From positions 1-60,265 of the forward strand of contig CANKLS010000002.1 of NCBI GenBank assembly GCA_947483645.1: a DNA stretch of 60,265 bases, given 5' to 3'. The translations under genes and the position numbers were made by a program. The notes under the pieces are model-generated. The model was not told the origin of the DNA and ran no database searches. It was given only the letters and a program-made list of their open reading frames with translations. Source of the stretch: Bradymonadales bacterium (GTDB taxonomy: Bacteria > Myxococcota > Bradymonadia > REDH01). Of the stretch, positions 41,504 to 50,471 are shown piece by piece; position 1 is the stretch's first letter; every line of letters begins with the position of its first letter.

Positions 41504-43285
41504 TTAACCACCTGAGCCGTTTGCAACGCCGGGAACCTCGACCTCCGGCTCAACGACGAAGAGCGGCTCGTTGACCTTGTAGTCGCCCGCGCTCACGGCA
41601 GCATCGAGGATGGCCTTGAAGTAGGGCGACCAGGCGGTCTCCCCAGCAGCGGCGTGGACCAGCAGGCGGGCCCGCTGCTTCGTCTCGCCCATCGCGGTCT
41701 CGAGCAGCCGCACGCGGAGCTCGGTCTCAAGCTGGGCAAGCTCCTTGGCTGCGGGCGGCGTCGGTGCTGCCACACGGTCCTTGAGCCGGACGATGAAGGG
41801 AACGCCGTCGACGAGCACCGTGGTGGGGTGGAGCGGTGCCTCCTTCGTGAGGGTGAAGGCCAGCTTCATCAGCTCGCGCGAACGGCCCACGCTGGGGATC
41901 GCATCGGCGGGCGGAGCGGGGAGCTTGAAGTCACCATAGGACATGCCCACGCCCTCGCGGGCAAAGAGGCCCGTCGAGCCCGACTTCACCTGGGCCGCGC
42001 CCGAGCCTTCGCCACCGCCGGCCTCCTTGGCCTCGGCCTCGACAGCCTCGGCGAGCGTCTTGGACGTGGCTGCGAGTTCGAGGATGCGCTTGCCACGGAG
42101 ACCGAGGCCGTCGGCCGCCGTCTTGGTCCGCGACTCCTTGAGGAGCGACGTGGCGATCTCGTTCTTGAGCTCGGCGAGGGGCTTCTTGCCGGCCGCATGG
42201 ACCTCCTCGACCTTGAGGATGCTGTAGGCAAAGTCCTGCTCAACCGTCGTGATGTCCCCAGCCTTCTTGTCCTTCACTGCGTCGAAGACCTCTGCGGCGA
42301 TGTTCTCCGCCGAGCGGAAGCCCATGTCGCCCTGAGACTCCTTCTCGCGGTCGAGCTCCGTGAGCTCCACGACCACCTTGGAGAAGTCCTCGGCCTTGGC
42401 CCGGGCAAGCGCGGCGTCGAAGCGTGCCTTGGCGGCCGCCTTCTCTGCCTCGTCTCCCTCGCTCGGCTTGCGGATGTAGATGCGGCGAAGCTTGATCTCG
42501 AGCGGACGGGTGTAGTCGTTGCCCGGGGCGTTGTAGGCCGCCTCGACCTTGGCAGCGTTGGCCTCGGCCCAGGTTGCTGCCTCGTCGTCGGAGACGTCGG
42601 CAGCGACAACCTGCGAGGGGTCGAGAGAGACATACTCGAGTTCGACCTTCTCGTTGCGGCGCGCGTAGGCCTTGAGCACCGTCGCGGGCGGGAGCGCCAG
42701 CGTGCCGTTGAGCCAGGCAAGATACTGCAGCGCCACGAGCTCCTTGCCCTTGAAGGTCTCGTAGTCGGCGACGGAACGGCCGAAGTAGCCGACGATCCGG
42801 TCGCGGTATTCCTTGGAGAACCCACCCGTCTCGTCAGCGTAGAAGTAGTCGTAGTCCACGTTGGCGAACTGCGCCTTATACTCCGCCGGGAAGTCGCGGC
42901 AGATGGCCTTGCCATCCTTGTGGTAGTCGTCGTGCCAGTTGACGATGTAGCAGCTGATCGCCTCGGGGGTCACGGTGATGCCCGACGTCTCAGCCCGCTC
43001 TGCGAGCAGCAGAACCAGGGCGATGTCGTCGAGGGTGCCCTTGCGGAGCTCGGCGAACTTCTCGTCGCTGATCCGCTCGGAGCCGCTCTGCCGCCACCGC
43101 TCGACCGTCGCACGGAGCTCGCTGTCGGCGATCTCTTCGCCCGCGACCTTGCCGGCCCAGTCGCCGCTCTTGGTCGTGTAGCCGCTCGACTGAGGGCCAA
43201 AGAAGACCACGAACACGACGATGATGACGCCGAGGATGATGAGAATGACCTTGTTCCGGCGCTGTTCGCGAAGTGCCTCAAGCAT
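41504..43285 (-). CDS. PpiD-like periplasmic foldase (SurA-N/parvulin)
   Basis: 593 residues. One N-terminal transmembrane helix (NKVILIILGVIIVVFVVFF) anchors it; the rest is periplasmic. A SurA-N-like helical domain and a parvulin-like isomerase region follow (LRRIYIRKP, then ESQGDMGFRSAENIA, and AYSILKVEEVHAA). This is the plan of PpiD, the chaperone beside the Sec translocon that helps exported proteins fold. Isomerase activity is not certain from sequence. Its promoter is at 43346-43374, back to back with mreB. Confidence 0.8.
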   Translation of the reverse strand: MLEALREQRRNKVILIILGVIIVVFVVFFGPQSSGYTTKSGDWAGKVAGEEIADSELRATVERWRQSGSERISDEKFAELRKGTLDDIALVLLLAERAETSGITVTPEAISCYIVNWHDDYHKDGKAICRDFPAEYKAQFANVDYDYFYADETGGFSKEYRDRIVGYFGRSVADYETFKGKELVALQYLAWLNGTLALPPATVLKAYARRNEKVELEYVSLDPSQVVAADVSDDEAATWAEANAAKVEAAYNAPGNDYTRPLEIKLRRIYIRKPSEGDEAEKAAAKARFDAALARAKAEDFSKVVVELTELDREKESQGDMGFRSAENIAAEVFDAVKDKKAGDITTVEQDFAYSILKVEEVHAAGKKPLAELKNEIATSLLKESRTKTAADGLGLRGKRILELAATSKTLAEAVEAEAKEAGGGEGSGAAQVKSGSTGLFAREGVGMSYGDFKLPAPPADAIPSVGRSRELMKLAFTLTKEAPLHPTTVLVDGVPFIVRLKDRVAAPTPPAAKELAQLETELRVRLLETAMGETKQRARLLVHAAAGETAWSPYFKAILDAAVSAGDYKVNEPLFVVEPEVEVPGVANGSGG

Positions 43286-43345
43286 GTTTCCAGTTCTCCA
43301 TCGATGCGGGCGTAGGCCCGCCGAATAGGCAAGACGAAGGGGAGG

Positions 43346-43374
43346 GTGTTACTCGCACCCGCGCGAGGTAGCAA
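43346..43374 (-). promoter_or_regulatory. Promoter of ppiD-like gene
   Basis: Minus strand: TTGCTA, 17 bp, TAACAC; 61 bp before the ATG. Confidence 0.55.
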
Positions 43375-43404
43375 GGCGCGCGGCCGCACTCTCGGGCCCG
43401 AACC

Positions 43405-43433
43405 TTGTCGGGGCGGGGAGGGTAGGCTAGTCT
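43405..43433 (+). promoter_or_regulatory. Promoter of mreB operon
   Basis: TTGTCG, 17 bp, TAGTCT; the -10 ends 37 bp before the mreB ATG. It points away from the ppiD-like promoter 30 bp off. Confidence 0.6.
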
Positions 43434-43470
43434 CCAATATCCTAACGCCCTCTCCCTTGAACGAGTCTTC

Positions 43471-44508
43471 ATGATCTTCGACAAGTTTCTCGGACTTTTC
43501 TCGAACGACCTCGCGGTCGACCTCGGGACGTCGAACTGTCGGGTCTTCATCTCGGGCCAAGGCGTCGTCCTCTCGGAGCCCTCGCTGGTCGCCATCGAGA
43601 AGGATGCCCGCGGCGTGCCCAATGTGCTCGAGATTGGTACGCGGGCAAAAGAGATGCTCGGCCGGACGCCCCCGGGTGTGGATGTTGTAGCGCCCCTCAA
43701 GGATGGCGCCATCGACAACTTCGATGTGACCTCGGCGATGCTCCGATACTTCTTCACCAAGGCCCACAGCCGTCGGATGCTGGTGTCGCCCCGCGCCGTC
43801 ATCAGCGTGCCCTACGGCCTGAGCCAGGTTGCGCGCCGCGTGGTGAAGGATGCAGCGGAGTCTGCAGGCGCCAGAGATGTGCAGCTCATCGAGAAGCCCA
43901 TGGCCTCGGCCATCGGGACGGGGCTGCCGATCGGCGAGCCGGCAGGAAACATGATCGTCGACATCGGGGGCGGAACCACGGAGGTCGCCATCATCTCGCT
44001 CTTCGGCATCGCAAAGTGCACGGCGGTGCGGACCGGCGGCGATAAGATGGACGAGGCGATCATCGAGCATGTGAAGCGGACCCACAACCTCAACATCGGC
44101 AAACCCACTGCCGAGTCGGTCAAGTGCACCATCGGCAACGCAATGGACATGGGCGAAGAGTATGTGATGGAGATTCGCGGCTCCGACGTCGTCTCTGAGC
44201 GACCGCGCATCGTCGAGGTCACCTCCGACGAGATCCGGGAGGCGCTTGCAGGGCCGGTCAACGACATCCTGGCCGCCATCAACGGCGCTTTCATCAACAC
44301 GCAGCCCGAGCTCCGGGGCGACATTCTCAACAACGGCATCATGCTTGTCGGCGGCGGCTCTAACCTGCGCCACCTTGCCGAACTCATCCGTCGCGAGCTC
44401 AAGCTCTCGCCCATCCTCTTTGACCGCCCCTTCGATGCAGCAGTGCTCGGGGCCGGTCAGGTGCTGGACGACCCTCGTCTGATGGCGAAGGTCGCCGTCT
44501 CGGCGTGA
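43471..44508 (+). CDS. mreB: Rod-shape actin MreB
   Basis: 345 residues. Actin-fold ATPase that forms filaments under the membrane and directs the elongasome. Marks: phosphate 1 DLGTSNCRVF, phosphate 2 IVDIGGGTTEVAI, adenosine region IMLVGGGSNLRHL; the amphipathic N-terminus FDKFLGLFSN is a membrane anchor as in Gram-negatives. First of five genes (mreB, mreC, mreD, PBP2, rodA). Confidence 0.97.
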   Translation: MIFDKFLGLFSNDLAVDLGTSNCRVFISGQGVVLSEPSLVAIEKDARGVPNVLEIGTRAKEMLGRTPPGVDVVAPLKDGAIDNFDVTSAMLRYFFTKAHSRRMLVSPRAVISVPYGLSQVARRVVKDAAESAGARDVQLIEKPMASAIGTGLPIGEPAGNMIVDIGGGTTEVAIISLFGIAKCTAVRTGGDKMDEAIIEHVKRTHNLNIGKPTAESVKCTIGNAMDMGEEYVMEIRGSDVVSERPRIVEVTSDEIREALAGPVNDILAAINGAFINTQPELRGDILNNGIMLVGGGSNLRHLAELIRRELKLSPILFDRPFDAAVLGAGQVLDDPRLMAKVAVSA

Positions 44509-44542
44509 AGGCGCTGGCGCCGGTCGCAGGAGGGGCCCGCTG

Positions 44543-45385
44543 ATGTGGGAGTTTCTTCGTAAGCAACGCGGGCTGTTTGCTGGCCTCTTTGTGCTTGCAG
44601 TCGGTCTGGTGTTCTGGGGCGTGGAGGGAGGCGATGCCACCAGTCGGGTGACGCCGGTCGGCTCGGTGCTCATTCAGGGCGGCGCGCTGGCGGAGCGTGC
44701 GAGCGCCGGGACCCTGTCGCCGCTGTCGAGCTTTGTGCAGCGGTTCCGCGACGCGGGTCGGGCCCGGGCAGAGGCCGATGCGCTGAGCAAAGAGGTTGCG
44801 CGGACGCGGGAGGAGAATGCTCGCCTGGCTGGCATCCTGCAGGAGAACGCGCGTCTGCGGGCGCTTGTGGGCTTTGCGGCGGCACATCCTCGGTTGGAGT
44901 TGGTACCCGCCAAGGTGATTGGGGCGGACATGACGCCTTGGTTTCGTGTCACCTCGCTGTCGGTTGCTTCGGGGTCGTCGCGGGTGGCGGTGGGGCAGCC
45001 GGTTGTATCGAGCGCCGGCGTCGTTGGTTCTGTGAGCGAAGTGGCCGGCGGCATCGTTCAGGTAACGCTGGCGGTCGACCCTCGGTCGAGCATCGATGTG
45101 GTTGTGCAGCGCAACCGGGCCCGAGGTGTGGTGCAGGGGCTGGGCCATTCCAACGACTACATCTCTCAGATTGCCTTTCTTTTGCGGCGGGACGAGGTGA
45201 AGGAGGGAGACCTGCTCGTGACGAGCGGTATCGGCGGGAAGTTCCCGCCCGATCTTCTTGTGGGGCGGGTGTCAAAGCTGGTTGCGAGCAAGCAGGGTCT
45301 GTTTCAGGAGGCCATGGCGGAGCCCGCGGTCGACTTCGGTCGAATTGAAGAGGTCTTCATCATCCTGGGCGAGAAGGAGCGCTGA
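44543..45385 (+). CDS. mreC: Rod-shape protein MreC
   Basis: 280 residues. Short cytoplasmic end, one membrane helix (GLFAGLFVLAVGLVFWGV), a coiled-coil (RARAEADALSKEVARTREE), then the beta-barrel domain region (LELVPAKVIGADMTPWFRVT, VVSSAGVVGSVSEVAGGIVQ). It bridges MreB and PBP2 in the periplasm. An AGGAGG-like site precedes it. The stop overlaps the mreD start (TGATG). Confidence 0.93.
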   Translation: MWEFLRKQRGLFAGLFVLAVGLVFWGVEGGDATSRVTPVGSVLIQGGALAERASAGTLSPLSSFVQRFRDAGRARAEADALSKEVARTREENARLAGILQENARLRALVGFAAAHPRLELVPAKVIGADMTPWFRVTSLSVASGSSRVAVGQPVVSSAGVVGSVSEVAGGIVQVTLAVDPRSSIDVVVQRNRARGVVQGLGHSNDYISQIAFLLRRDEVKEGDLLVTSGIGGKFPPDLLVGRVSKLVASKQGLFQEAMAEPAVDFGRIEEVFIILGEKER

Positions 45386-45903
45386 TGGAGGTTCTCGGCG
45401 CCTGGCTGCTCGGACTGGCTGCGCTCTATGCGCATGCAGCGCTCGCGCCGGCGCTGGAGTTGGAGCGCATTTTTGTGAACATCCCGGTCATCTGGGTGGT
45501 CTGGGTGACGCTGCGTCGTGATGCTGACTGGGCCTTCGCGACGGTGCTCATCTTCGGCTTGGCGGCGGGACTGCTGGGCGGTGTGGGGCGTGGCCCCTAC
45601 CTGATGGCGCTGGGCACGGTGGGGATGGCCACGATCTGGCTTCGTCACCGGCTGCAGCTGGAGGGTGCGTTGGTCGCGGCGGGCTGGGCGGCTGTGATGA
45701 CCTGTCTCTTTGATCTGGTGTTCCTGTCGTTGGTGGCGCTGTCGTCGCAGCTGCCGTGGGCGGGCGGCTATTTGCTTCGGACGACCCCGCTCACCGCGCT
45801 GCTGACAGCGGCGGCCTCGGTGCTGGTTGCTCCTGTGCTGTCGCTCTTGGGTCGGCTGTCTGCAACCCGGACCCGCGGGCTCGCCCCGCTGCGGCCCCGA
45901 TGA
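45385..45903 (+). CDS. mreD: Rod-shape protein MreD
   Basis: 172 residues, mostly hydrophobic with about five membrane helices. Sequence similarity in this family is low, so position between mreC and PBP2 is the main evidence, along with the size. It overlaps mreC by 1 bp and the next gene by 4 bp. Confidence 0.85.
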   Translation: MEVLGAWLLGLAALYAHAALAPALELERIFVNIPVIWVVWVTLRRDADWAFATVLIFGLAAGLLGGVGRGPYLMALGTVGMATIWLRHRLQLEGALVAAGWAAVMTCLFDLVFLSLVALSSQLPWAGGYLLRTTPLTALLTAAASVLVAPVLSLLGRLSATRTRGLAPLRPR

Positions 45904-47945
45904 GCAGCGAGGCCTCGTTTGGCGGAGCCCTCTCCGGTGCATCGGAGGTGGCGCACCGGACCCGTCGGCTTTTGCTGGTGGGATTCGTCTTTCTTGTGCC
46001 CTGGATCGTGATTGTGGCGCGGCTCTGGTTCCTGCAGTTGGAGCGGGGGCCACACTACCAGTCGTTGGCCTCGGGCAACTTTGTTCGGGAGAGCGACATC
46101 ACGCCCGACCGGGGGCGCATCTTCGACGCGAAGGGTCGCGTGCTGGCGGAGAACCGTCCGAGCTACGACATCATGGCCTCGCCAAACATCCTTTTTCGAA
46201 ACAAAGAGGTTCCCCAGCTATTGGCAACCAAGTTACCGATCGACAAAGATAAATTGGAGCGCCTGATTGCCGCTTCTCAGACGGGTACGGGTGCAGAAAT
46301 CGTTGTGCGCCGTGACGTCCCGCGGGACCAGGTTGCGGTGGTCGAGACCTGGAAGAATGAGCTGCCAGGCATCTACCTGCGCATCAGCCAGCGTCGCTAC
46401 TATCCCTTCGACAGCCTCGCCGCGCACACCATCGGCTATGTTTCGGGCATCTCGGAGGAGGAGGCTCGGAGCTGGGAGAGCACAGGCTACACGGGAGGAG
46501 ACCAGGTGGGCCGGACGGGGTTGGAGCGCTGGTTTGAGTCGATCCTCCGCGGTGCGCCGGGGCTGGAGCGGAATGTGGTCGATGTGCGGGGTGTGGAGCA
46601 GACCGCGTCGGTGGCCAACGAGCTGTTGGGCTCGCTCCGTCGGGTGGAGCCGGTGCCTGGTCAGGAGTTGGTGCTGACGCTGGACGCCGACCTGACGCAG
46701 ATTGCCGACGATGCGATGGCGCGTACGCCGAGCGGTGGGCTGGTTGCGCTTGACCCGCGCGACGGCTCGATTCTGGCACTCTACTCGAAGCCGGGGTTCA
46801 ACCTCAACGCTTGGTCGGGGCGGTTGTCGAACGAGGAGAAGCGTCGCATCGACAACGACCCCTTCAAGCCGATGCTCAACAAGGTGACCTCGAGCTACTT
46901 TCCTGGCTCGACCTACAAGGTTGTGACCGCGATGGCTGGGCTGGAGGAGGGGCTTGTGAACCCCAAGACCGAGGTCGATTGCAGCGGTGTGTTTCACTAC
47001 GGCAACCGCGATTTCCGCTGCTGGAACCGCACCGGGCATGGCGAGGTGAACCTGTCGTCGGCGCTTGCAGCCTCCTGCGATGTCTACTTTTATGGCCTAG
47101 GCGTGGAGCTGGGCATAGACCGTCTCGCCCGTTACGCAACCGAGTTCGGCTTTGGCGAGATGACAGGTGTGACGCTGCCGGGGGAGTCGGCCGGTCTTGT
47201 GCCGACGAAGGCCTGGCACGAGACCCACTCGGATGGCGGCTTCCAGTTCGGCTTTGCGGTCAACACCTCGGTAGGACAGGGCGATGTGCGGACGACGCCG
47301 CTGCAGCTGGCGCTCACCTACGCGGCGCTCGCCAACGGTGGGTCGCTCTACTATCCCCGTCTGGTGGACCGGATTCAGCTTCAGGACGGCACGGCGGTCT
47401 ACGAGTATCCGCGGAAGGCGCGGAGGCAGCTCCCCTTCAAGCCCGAGAACATCCGTCAGGTGATGCGGGGCCTTCGGGCGGTGCTTGATACGGAGGAGGG
47501 GACGGCGCGCGAGTACCGGCTGAGCTACCTCGACGCAGCGGGCAAGACAGGGACCGCGCAGGTCCGGGCGCTCGACACGGCCCGTCTGGACGGCGCCGAG
47601 GCGCTCTTTGCAGACCGTGACCACGCCTGGTTTGTGGCTGTAGCGCCGGTGGACGACCCGAGGATTGTGGTGTCGGTCTTTGTGGAGCACGGCGGCCACG
47701 GTGCGAGCGCGGCTGCACCTGTGGCGATGAAGGTCATCGACCGCTACTTCCGCGAGGTGCTGGGCATGGACGAGGCAGTGACTGCGTTTGTTGACGGCAG
47801 CGACCGCAAACGTTTGCACGAACTGCTGCACGAGCCCGAGGCGGTGGCGGCGGGAGCGCCTCCGAAGGTCTCGGGAGAGCCGGGTGTGCCGATGTTCCGG
47901 TCGCCCAAAGAGGGCAGCGGGAGCGCGCCGGAGGTGAGACCATGA
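45900..47945 (+). CDS. mrdA: Penicillin-binding protein 2 (elongation transpeptidase)
   Basis: 681 residues. One N-terminal membrane helix, a dimerisation/pedestal region (DITPDRGRIFDAKGRVLAEN), then the transpeptidase. Active site: Ser337-x-x-Lys340 in PGSTYK, S-C-D in AASCDVYFYG, and K549-T-G in AAGKTGTAQ. It crosslinks peptidoglycan during side-wall growth with RodA. The ATG overlaps the mreD stop (ATGA), which rejects an extension upstream. Confidence 0.95.
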   Translation: MSSEASFGGALSGASEVAHRTRRLLLVGFVFLVPWIVIVARLWFLQLERGPHYQSLASGNFVRESDITPDRGRIFDAKGRVLAENRPSYDIMASPNILFRNKEVPQLLATKLPIDKDKLERLIAASQTGTGAEIVVRRDVPRDQVAVVETWKNELPGIYLRISQRRYYPFDSLAAHTIGYVSGISEEEARSWESTGYTGGDQVGRTGLERWFESILRGAPGLERNVVDVRGVEQTASVANELLGSLRRVEPVPGQELVLTLDADLTQIADDAMARTPSGGLVALDPRDGSILALYSKPGFNLNAWSGRLSNEEKRRIDNDPFKPMLNKVTSSYFPGSTYKVVTAMAGLEEGLVNPKTEVDCSGVFHYGNRDFRCWNRTGHGEVNLSSALAASCDVYFYGLGVELGIDRLARYATEFGFGEMTGVTLPGESAGLVPTKAWHETHSDGGFQFGFAVNTSVGQGDVRTTPLQLALTYAALANGGSLYYPRLVDRIQLQDGTAVYEYPRKARRQLPFKPENIRQVMRGLRAVLDTEEGTAREYRLSYLDAAGKTGTAQVRALDTARLDGAEALFADRDHAWFVAVAPVDDPRIVVSVFVEHGGHGASAAAPVAMKVIDRYFREVLGMDEAVTAFVDGSDRKRLHELLHEPEAVAAGAPPKVSGEPGVPMFRSPKEGSGSAPEVRP

Positions 47946-49045
47946 AATCAACCCGGCTTGCGGGAAACCGGACCCGGAATGTGGATCTGGTGCTGCTCTT
48001 TCTGCTGATGACGATCGCGCTGATGGGATATGTGGACCTGCACTCGTCGGCCAATGTGGCGGTGACGGGGCACGATAAGGCGCACCTTATCCGGCTGGTG
48101 GTGGGCCTGGTGGCTGCGACGGCGATCGGGTTCCGCGACTACCGGTTCCTGGAGCGGTGGGCCTACATCATCTACGCGGGCGTGATGCTGCTGCTGCTGG
48201 CGGTGCTGTTCGTGGGCGACATCCGCAACGGCTCGCAGCGGTGGATCGATCTGGGGTTCTTCGACCTGCAGCCTTCGGAGCTCGCGAAGTTGGCAGTCAT
48301 TATCGCGCTGGCCCGCTACTTCCATGACCTAGGCGAGCGAGACCGGCTCGGCTTTGCAGACCTCTGGCCACCGGCGCTGATGGTCGCCTTCCCCTTCGTC
48401 TTGATCCTGGAGGAGCCGGATCTGGGGACAGGCCTTGTGGTGCTGTTCATCGCGCTGACGATGATGGCGGTGCAGCGCATCTCTTGGCTGGTCATCGGAG
48501 CAAGCGGGCTGGCTGCAGCTGCGGCGGCGCCGATCATGTGGTTCTTTGTGATGCACGACTACCAGAAAGCGCGGGTTTTCGCCTTCATGAGCCCGGAGCG
48601 GCACCTGCAGGGCGATGCGTGGCAGGTCTCGCAGTCGATGATCGCCATCGGTTCGGGCGGGCTGACAGGGAAGGGGTTCCTGAAGGGGTCGCAGGTTCAG
48701 GGCGGGTTTGTGACCTACCACGAGACCGACTTCATCTTCGCCCACCATGCGGAGCAGTGGGGATTTATGGGGAGCCTGCTGTTGCTCGGGCTCTACCTTG
48801 CGCTGGCCTGGTGGTCGCTGAACATTGCACGGACAGCCCGCGACCGGTTTGCGATGCTCTGCTCGGTGGGTGTCGGAGCCTTCGTCTTCTGGCACGTCAT
48901 CATCAACATCGGGATGGTGACGGGGACGCTACCTGTGGTCGGGCTCTGGCTTCCGCTGGTGAGCTACGGCGGAACGGCCACGGTGACCGTGATGGCGGCG
49001 ATGGGCCTGCTGACGAGCATCTCGCTCCGCCGGCATGTTTTTTAG
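47942..49045 (+). CDS. rodA: Rod-shape glycosyltransferase RodA
   Basis: 367 residues with about ten membrane helices, SEDS family. Family marks: FDLQPSELAKLAVI, LILEEPDLGTGLV, HETDFIFAHHAEQWGF (with the catalytic Asp), and GLWLPLVSYGGTATV. It polymerises glycan strands together with PBP2. The ATG overlaps the PBP2 stop by 4 bp. Last gene of the operon. Confidence 0.95.
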   Translation: MKSTRLAGNRTRNVDLVLLFLLMTIALMGYVDLHSSANVAVTGHDKAHLIRLVVGLVAATAIGFRDYRFLERWAYIIYAGVMLLLLAVLFVGDIRNGSQRWIDLGFFDLQPSELAKLAVIIALARYFHDLGERDRLGFADLWPPALMVAFPFVLILEEPDLGTGLVVLFIALTMMAVQRISWLVIGASGLAAAAAAPIMWFFVMHDYQKARVFAFMSPERHLQGDAWQVSQSMIAIGSGGLTGKGFLKGSQVQGGFVTYHETDFIFAHHAEQWGFMGSLLLLGLYLALAWWSLNIARTARDRFAMLCSVGVGAFVFWHVIINIGMVTGTLPVVGLWLPLVSYGGTATVTVMAAMGLLTSISLRRHVF

Positions 49046-49076
49046 CCGGCCAGGGAGTTGGTCGGCGGCGCAGCGG

Positions 49077-49418
49077 TCAGGCGCCGCCCTTGGCTGCGTT
49101 GCGGAGGAAGTCCTCGACGCCCTTGCGGCCGGGGAAGCCGACGAGGCGGCCGGTGAGCTTGCCGCCGCTGAAGGCGAGCAGGGTGGGGATGCCTTGGATG
49201 CCGTTGGTCGAGGCGACCTTCTTGTTGTTGTCGACGTTGAGCTTGGCGATGGCGAGGGTGCCTGCGAAGCTGGGGGCGAGTTCGTCGAGGATGGGAGCAA
49301 TCTGACGGCAGGGGCCGCACCAGGGTGCCCAGAAGTCGATGACGATGGGGGTGGGCGACTCGAGGACGAGGGTCTGCCAGTTGGCGTCTGTGGCTTCGAG
49401 GAGAAGAATGCTGGCCAT
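49077..49418 (-). CDS. trxA: Thioredoxin
   Basis: 113 residues. Active site WCGPCRQ, then the cis-Pro region GIQGIPTLLAF, as in a cytoplasmic thioredoxin reducing protein disulphides. The first ~10 residues (SILLLEATDANW) are the normal start. Convergent with rodA; its promoter is at 49464-49492. Confidence 0.95.
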   Translation of the reverse strand: MASILLLEATDANWQTLVLESPTPIVIDFWAPWCGPCRQIAPILDELAPSFAGTLAIAKLNVDNNKKVASTNGIQGIPTLLAFSGGKLTGRLVGFPGRKGVEDFLRNAAKGGA

Positions 49419-49463
49419 GTGTCGCTCCGAGATTCGCCGAGTGTGGCGTGGTGAGGGATAGGG

Positions 49464-49492
49464 AGGGTAGGCCCGTAGGCTGGATTGGTCAA
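49464..49492 (-). promoter_or_regulatory. Promoter of trxA
   Basis: Minus strand: TTGACC, 17 bp, TACCCT; 46 bp before the ATG. Confidence 0.6.
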
Positions 49493-49556
49493 GGCGATGA
49501 AATTGCGGTTCGTGGTAAATCGTTTTTTCGATTCATTTCATGAGGTAAACAATACA

Positions 49557-50111
49557 GTGCGTGAAGTTGTATTTACTTCGTTCGGGCCGTTTCGGGATAT
49601 CGAACACAACCCGTCGATCCTCGTGGCAGCGGAAGCGGCCGCTGTCGTGGCTGCCGCCGGCGGCCGGGCGCGTGCCGAACAGCTCGAGGTGACCTACCTT
49701 GCCGCGGAGCGCTTTGCCCATTCAATCGGTCGCGGCCCACTCCGGATTCATCTTGGCCTGGCCGCCTCGCGGGCGGAGGTGACGGTAGAGCGCTGGGGCC
49801 ATCCCGAGAGCGGTACTGAGCCCGACAACGCCGGCGCGCTCGGTCCGGTTCGGGGCATGGAGGCCAAGCCGCTGCAGAGCCATGGGGCGGAGCCGCTGGC
49901 GGAGGCGCTCCGGTTGGAGGGCGTCTCGGCAGCGCTCTCGGACGACGCAGGTGGCTTTGTCTGCAACGCGCTGCTCTGGTCGTCGCTGGCAAGCGGCGCC
50001 GACAGCTGCTTTGTCCATCTGCCGCTGCTGAGCGCTGACGAGGCGCAGGAGGTTGGGCGGTGCTTAGGTCGCGCCGTCTGCCGGTGGCTCGCTGGGGAGG
50101 CTCGCGTCTGA
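49557..50111 (+). CDS. Pyroglutamyl-peptidase-like protein (C15 family)
   Basis: 184 residues from the GTG. The opening VVFTSFGPFRDIEHNPS mirrors the C15 start (GF.PFG...NPS). The triad is in place: Glu78 (VTVERWG), Cys136 (GGFVCNALLW), His154 (CFVHLPLL). C15 enzymes cut N-terminal pyroglutamate from peptides. Overall divergent and shorter than usual. The upstream 60 bp are A+T-rich with a GAGG 10 bp before the GTG; a longer frame to 49485 is possible but adds an atypical leader. The 3' end overlaps the mazG-like gene by 48 bp, convergent. Confidence 0.7.
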   Translation: MREVVFTSFGPFRDIEHNPSILVAAEAAAVVAAAGGRARAEQLEVTYLAAERFAHSIGRGPLRIHLGLAASRAEVTVERWGHPESGTEPDNAGALGPVRGMEAKPLQSHGAEPLAEALRLEGVSAALSDDAGGFVCNALLWSSLASGADSCFVHLPLLSADEAQEVGRCLGRAVCRWLAGEARV

Positions 50112-50471
50112 AGCTGACTGCTTGCGGACCCAGCGGTCGGCGTCGCGCCGGGTGAGGGCCGAGAGCGTCTCGTTGAGGCTGGCGGTGAGGTCGATGCCGA
50201 GGCTGTTGGCAAGGGTGGCGGCGGCGATGATGACATCGGAGAGCTCTGCGGCGACGCGGGCCTCTTCGCCGCCCCGCTTCTTCTTGGGGCCGTGGGCGTG
50301 GTTGAGTTCGCGGGCCAGCTCGCCCACCTCTTCGGTGAGCCGAGCGAGGTTGGCGAGCGGAGGCCAGTAGCCCTCTTCGAACTGGCCGATCCAGGCGTCG
50401 ATAGTTTGCTGCAGATCGGCGATGGTCGTAACGGGGGGGTAGGTCGCTGCAGAGGTGTCGGGAATGCTCAT
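50064..50471 (-). CDS. MazG-like nucleotide pyrophosphohydrolase
   Basis: 135 residues. The metal-binding helices are clear: LTEEVGELARELNHAHGP, then EARVAAELSDVIIAAATLAN (E-E-x-x-E and E-x-x-D). It should hydrolyse some nucleoside triphosphate to monophosphate and pyrophosphate. C-terminal tail is Pro/Ser-rich. The ATG is at 50471 and faces the SirB1-like ATG at 50464; the two start codons overlap in the sequence ATGCTCAT. No clear ribosome site. Confidence 0.8.
   Translation of the reverse strand: MSIPDTSAATYPPVTTIADLQQTIDAWIGQFEEGYWPPLANLARLTEEVGELARELNHAHGPKKKRGGEEARVAAELSDVIIAAATLANSLGIDLTASLNETLSALTRRDADRWVRKQSASDASLPSEPPADGAT
50406..50434 (+). promoter_or_regulatory. Promoter of SirB1-like gene, inside the mazG-like gene
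   Basis: TTGCTG, 17 bp, TAACGG, ending 29 bp before the ATG at 50464. It has to lie within the opposite coding region because there is no intergenic space. Confidence 0.4.

Noticed and set aside
43306..43321. A GCGGGC/GCCCGC hairpin upstream of the ppiD-like gene
   Set aside because: Six base pairs in G+C-rich DNA with no T tract; probably chance, though it lies in the leader region.
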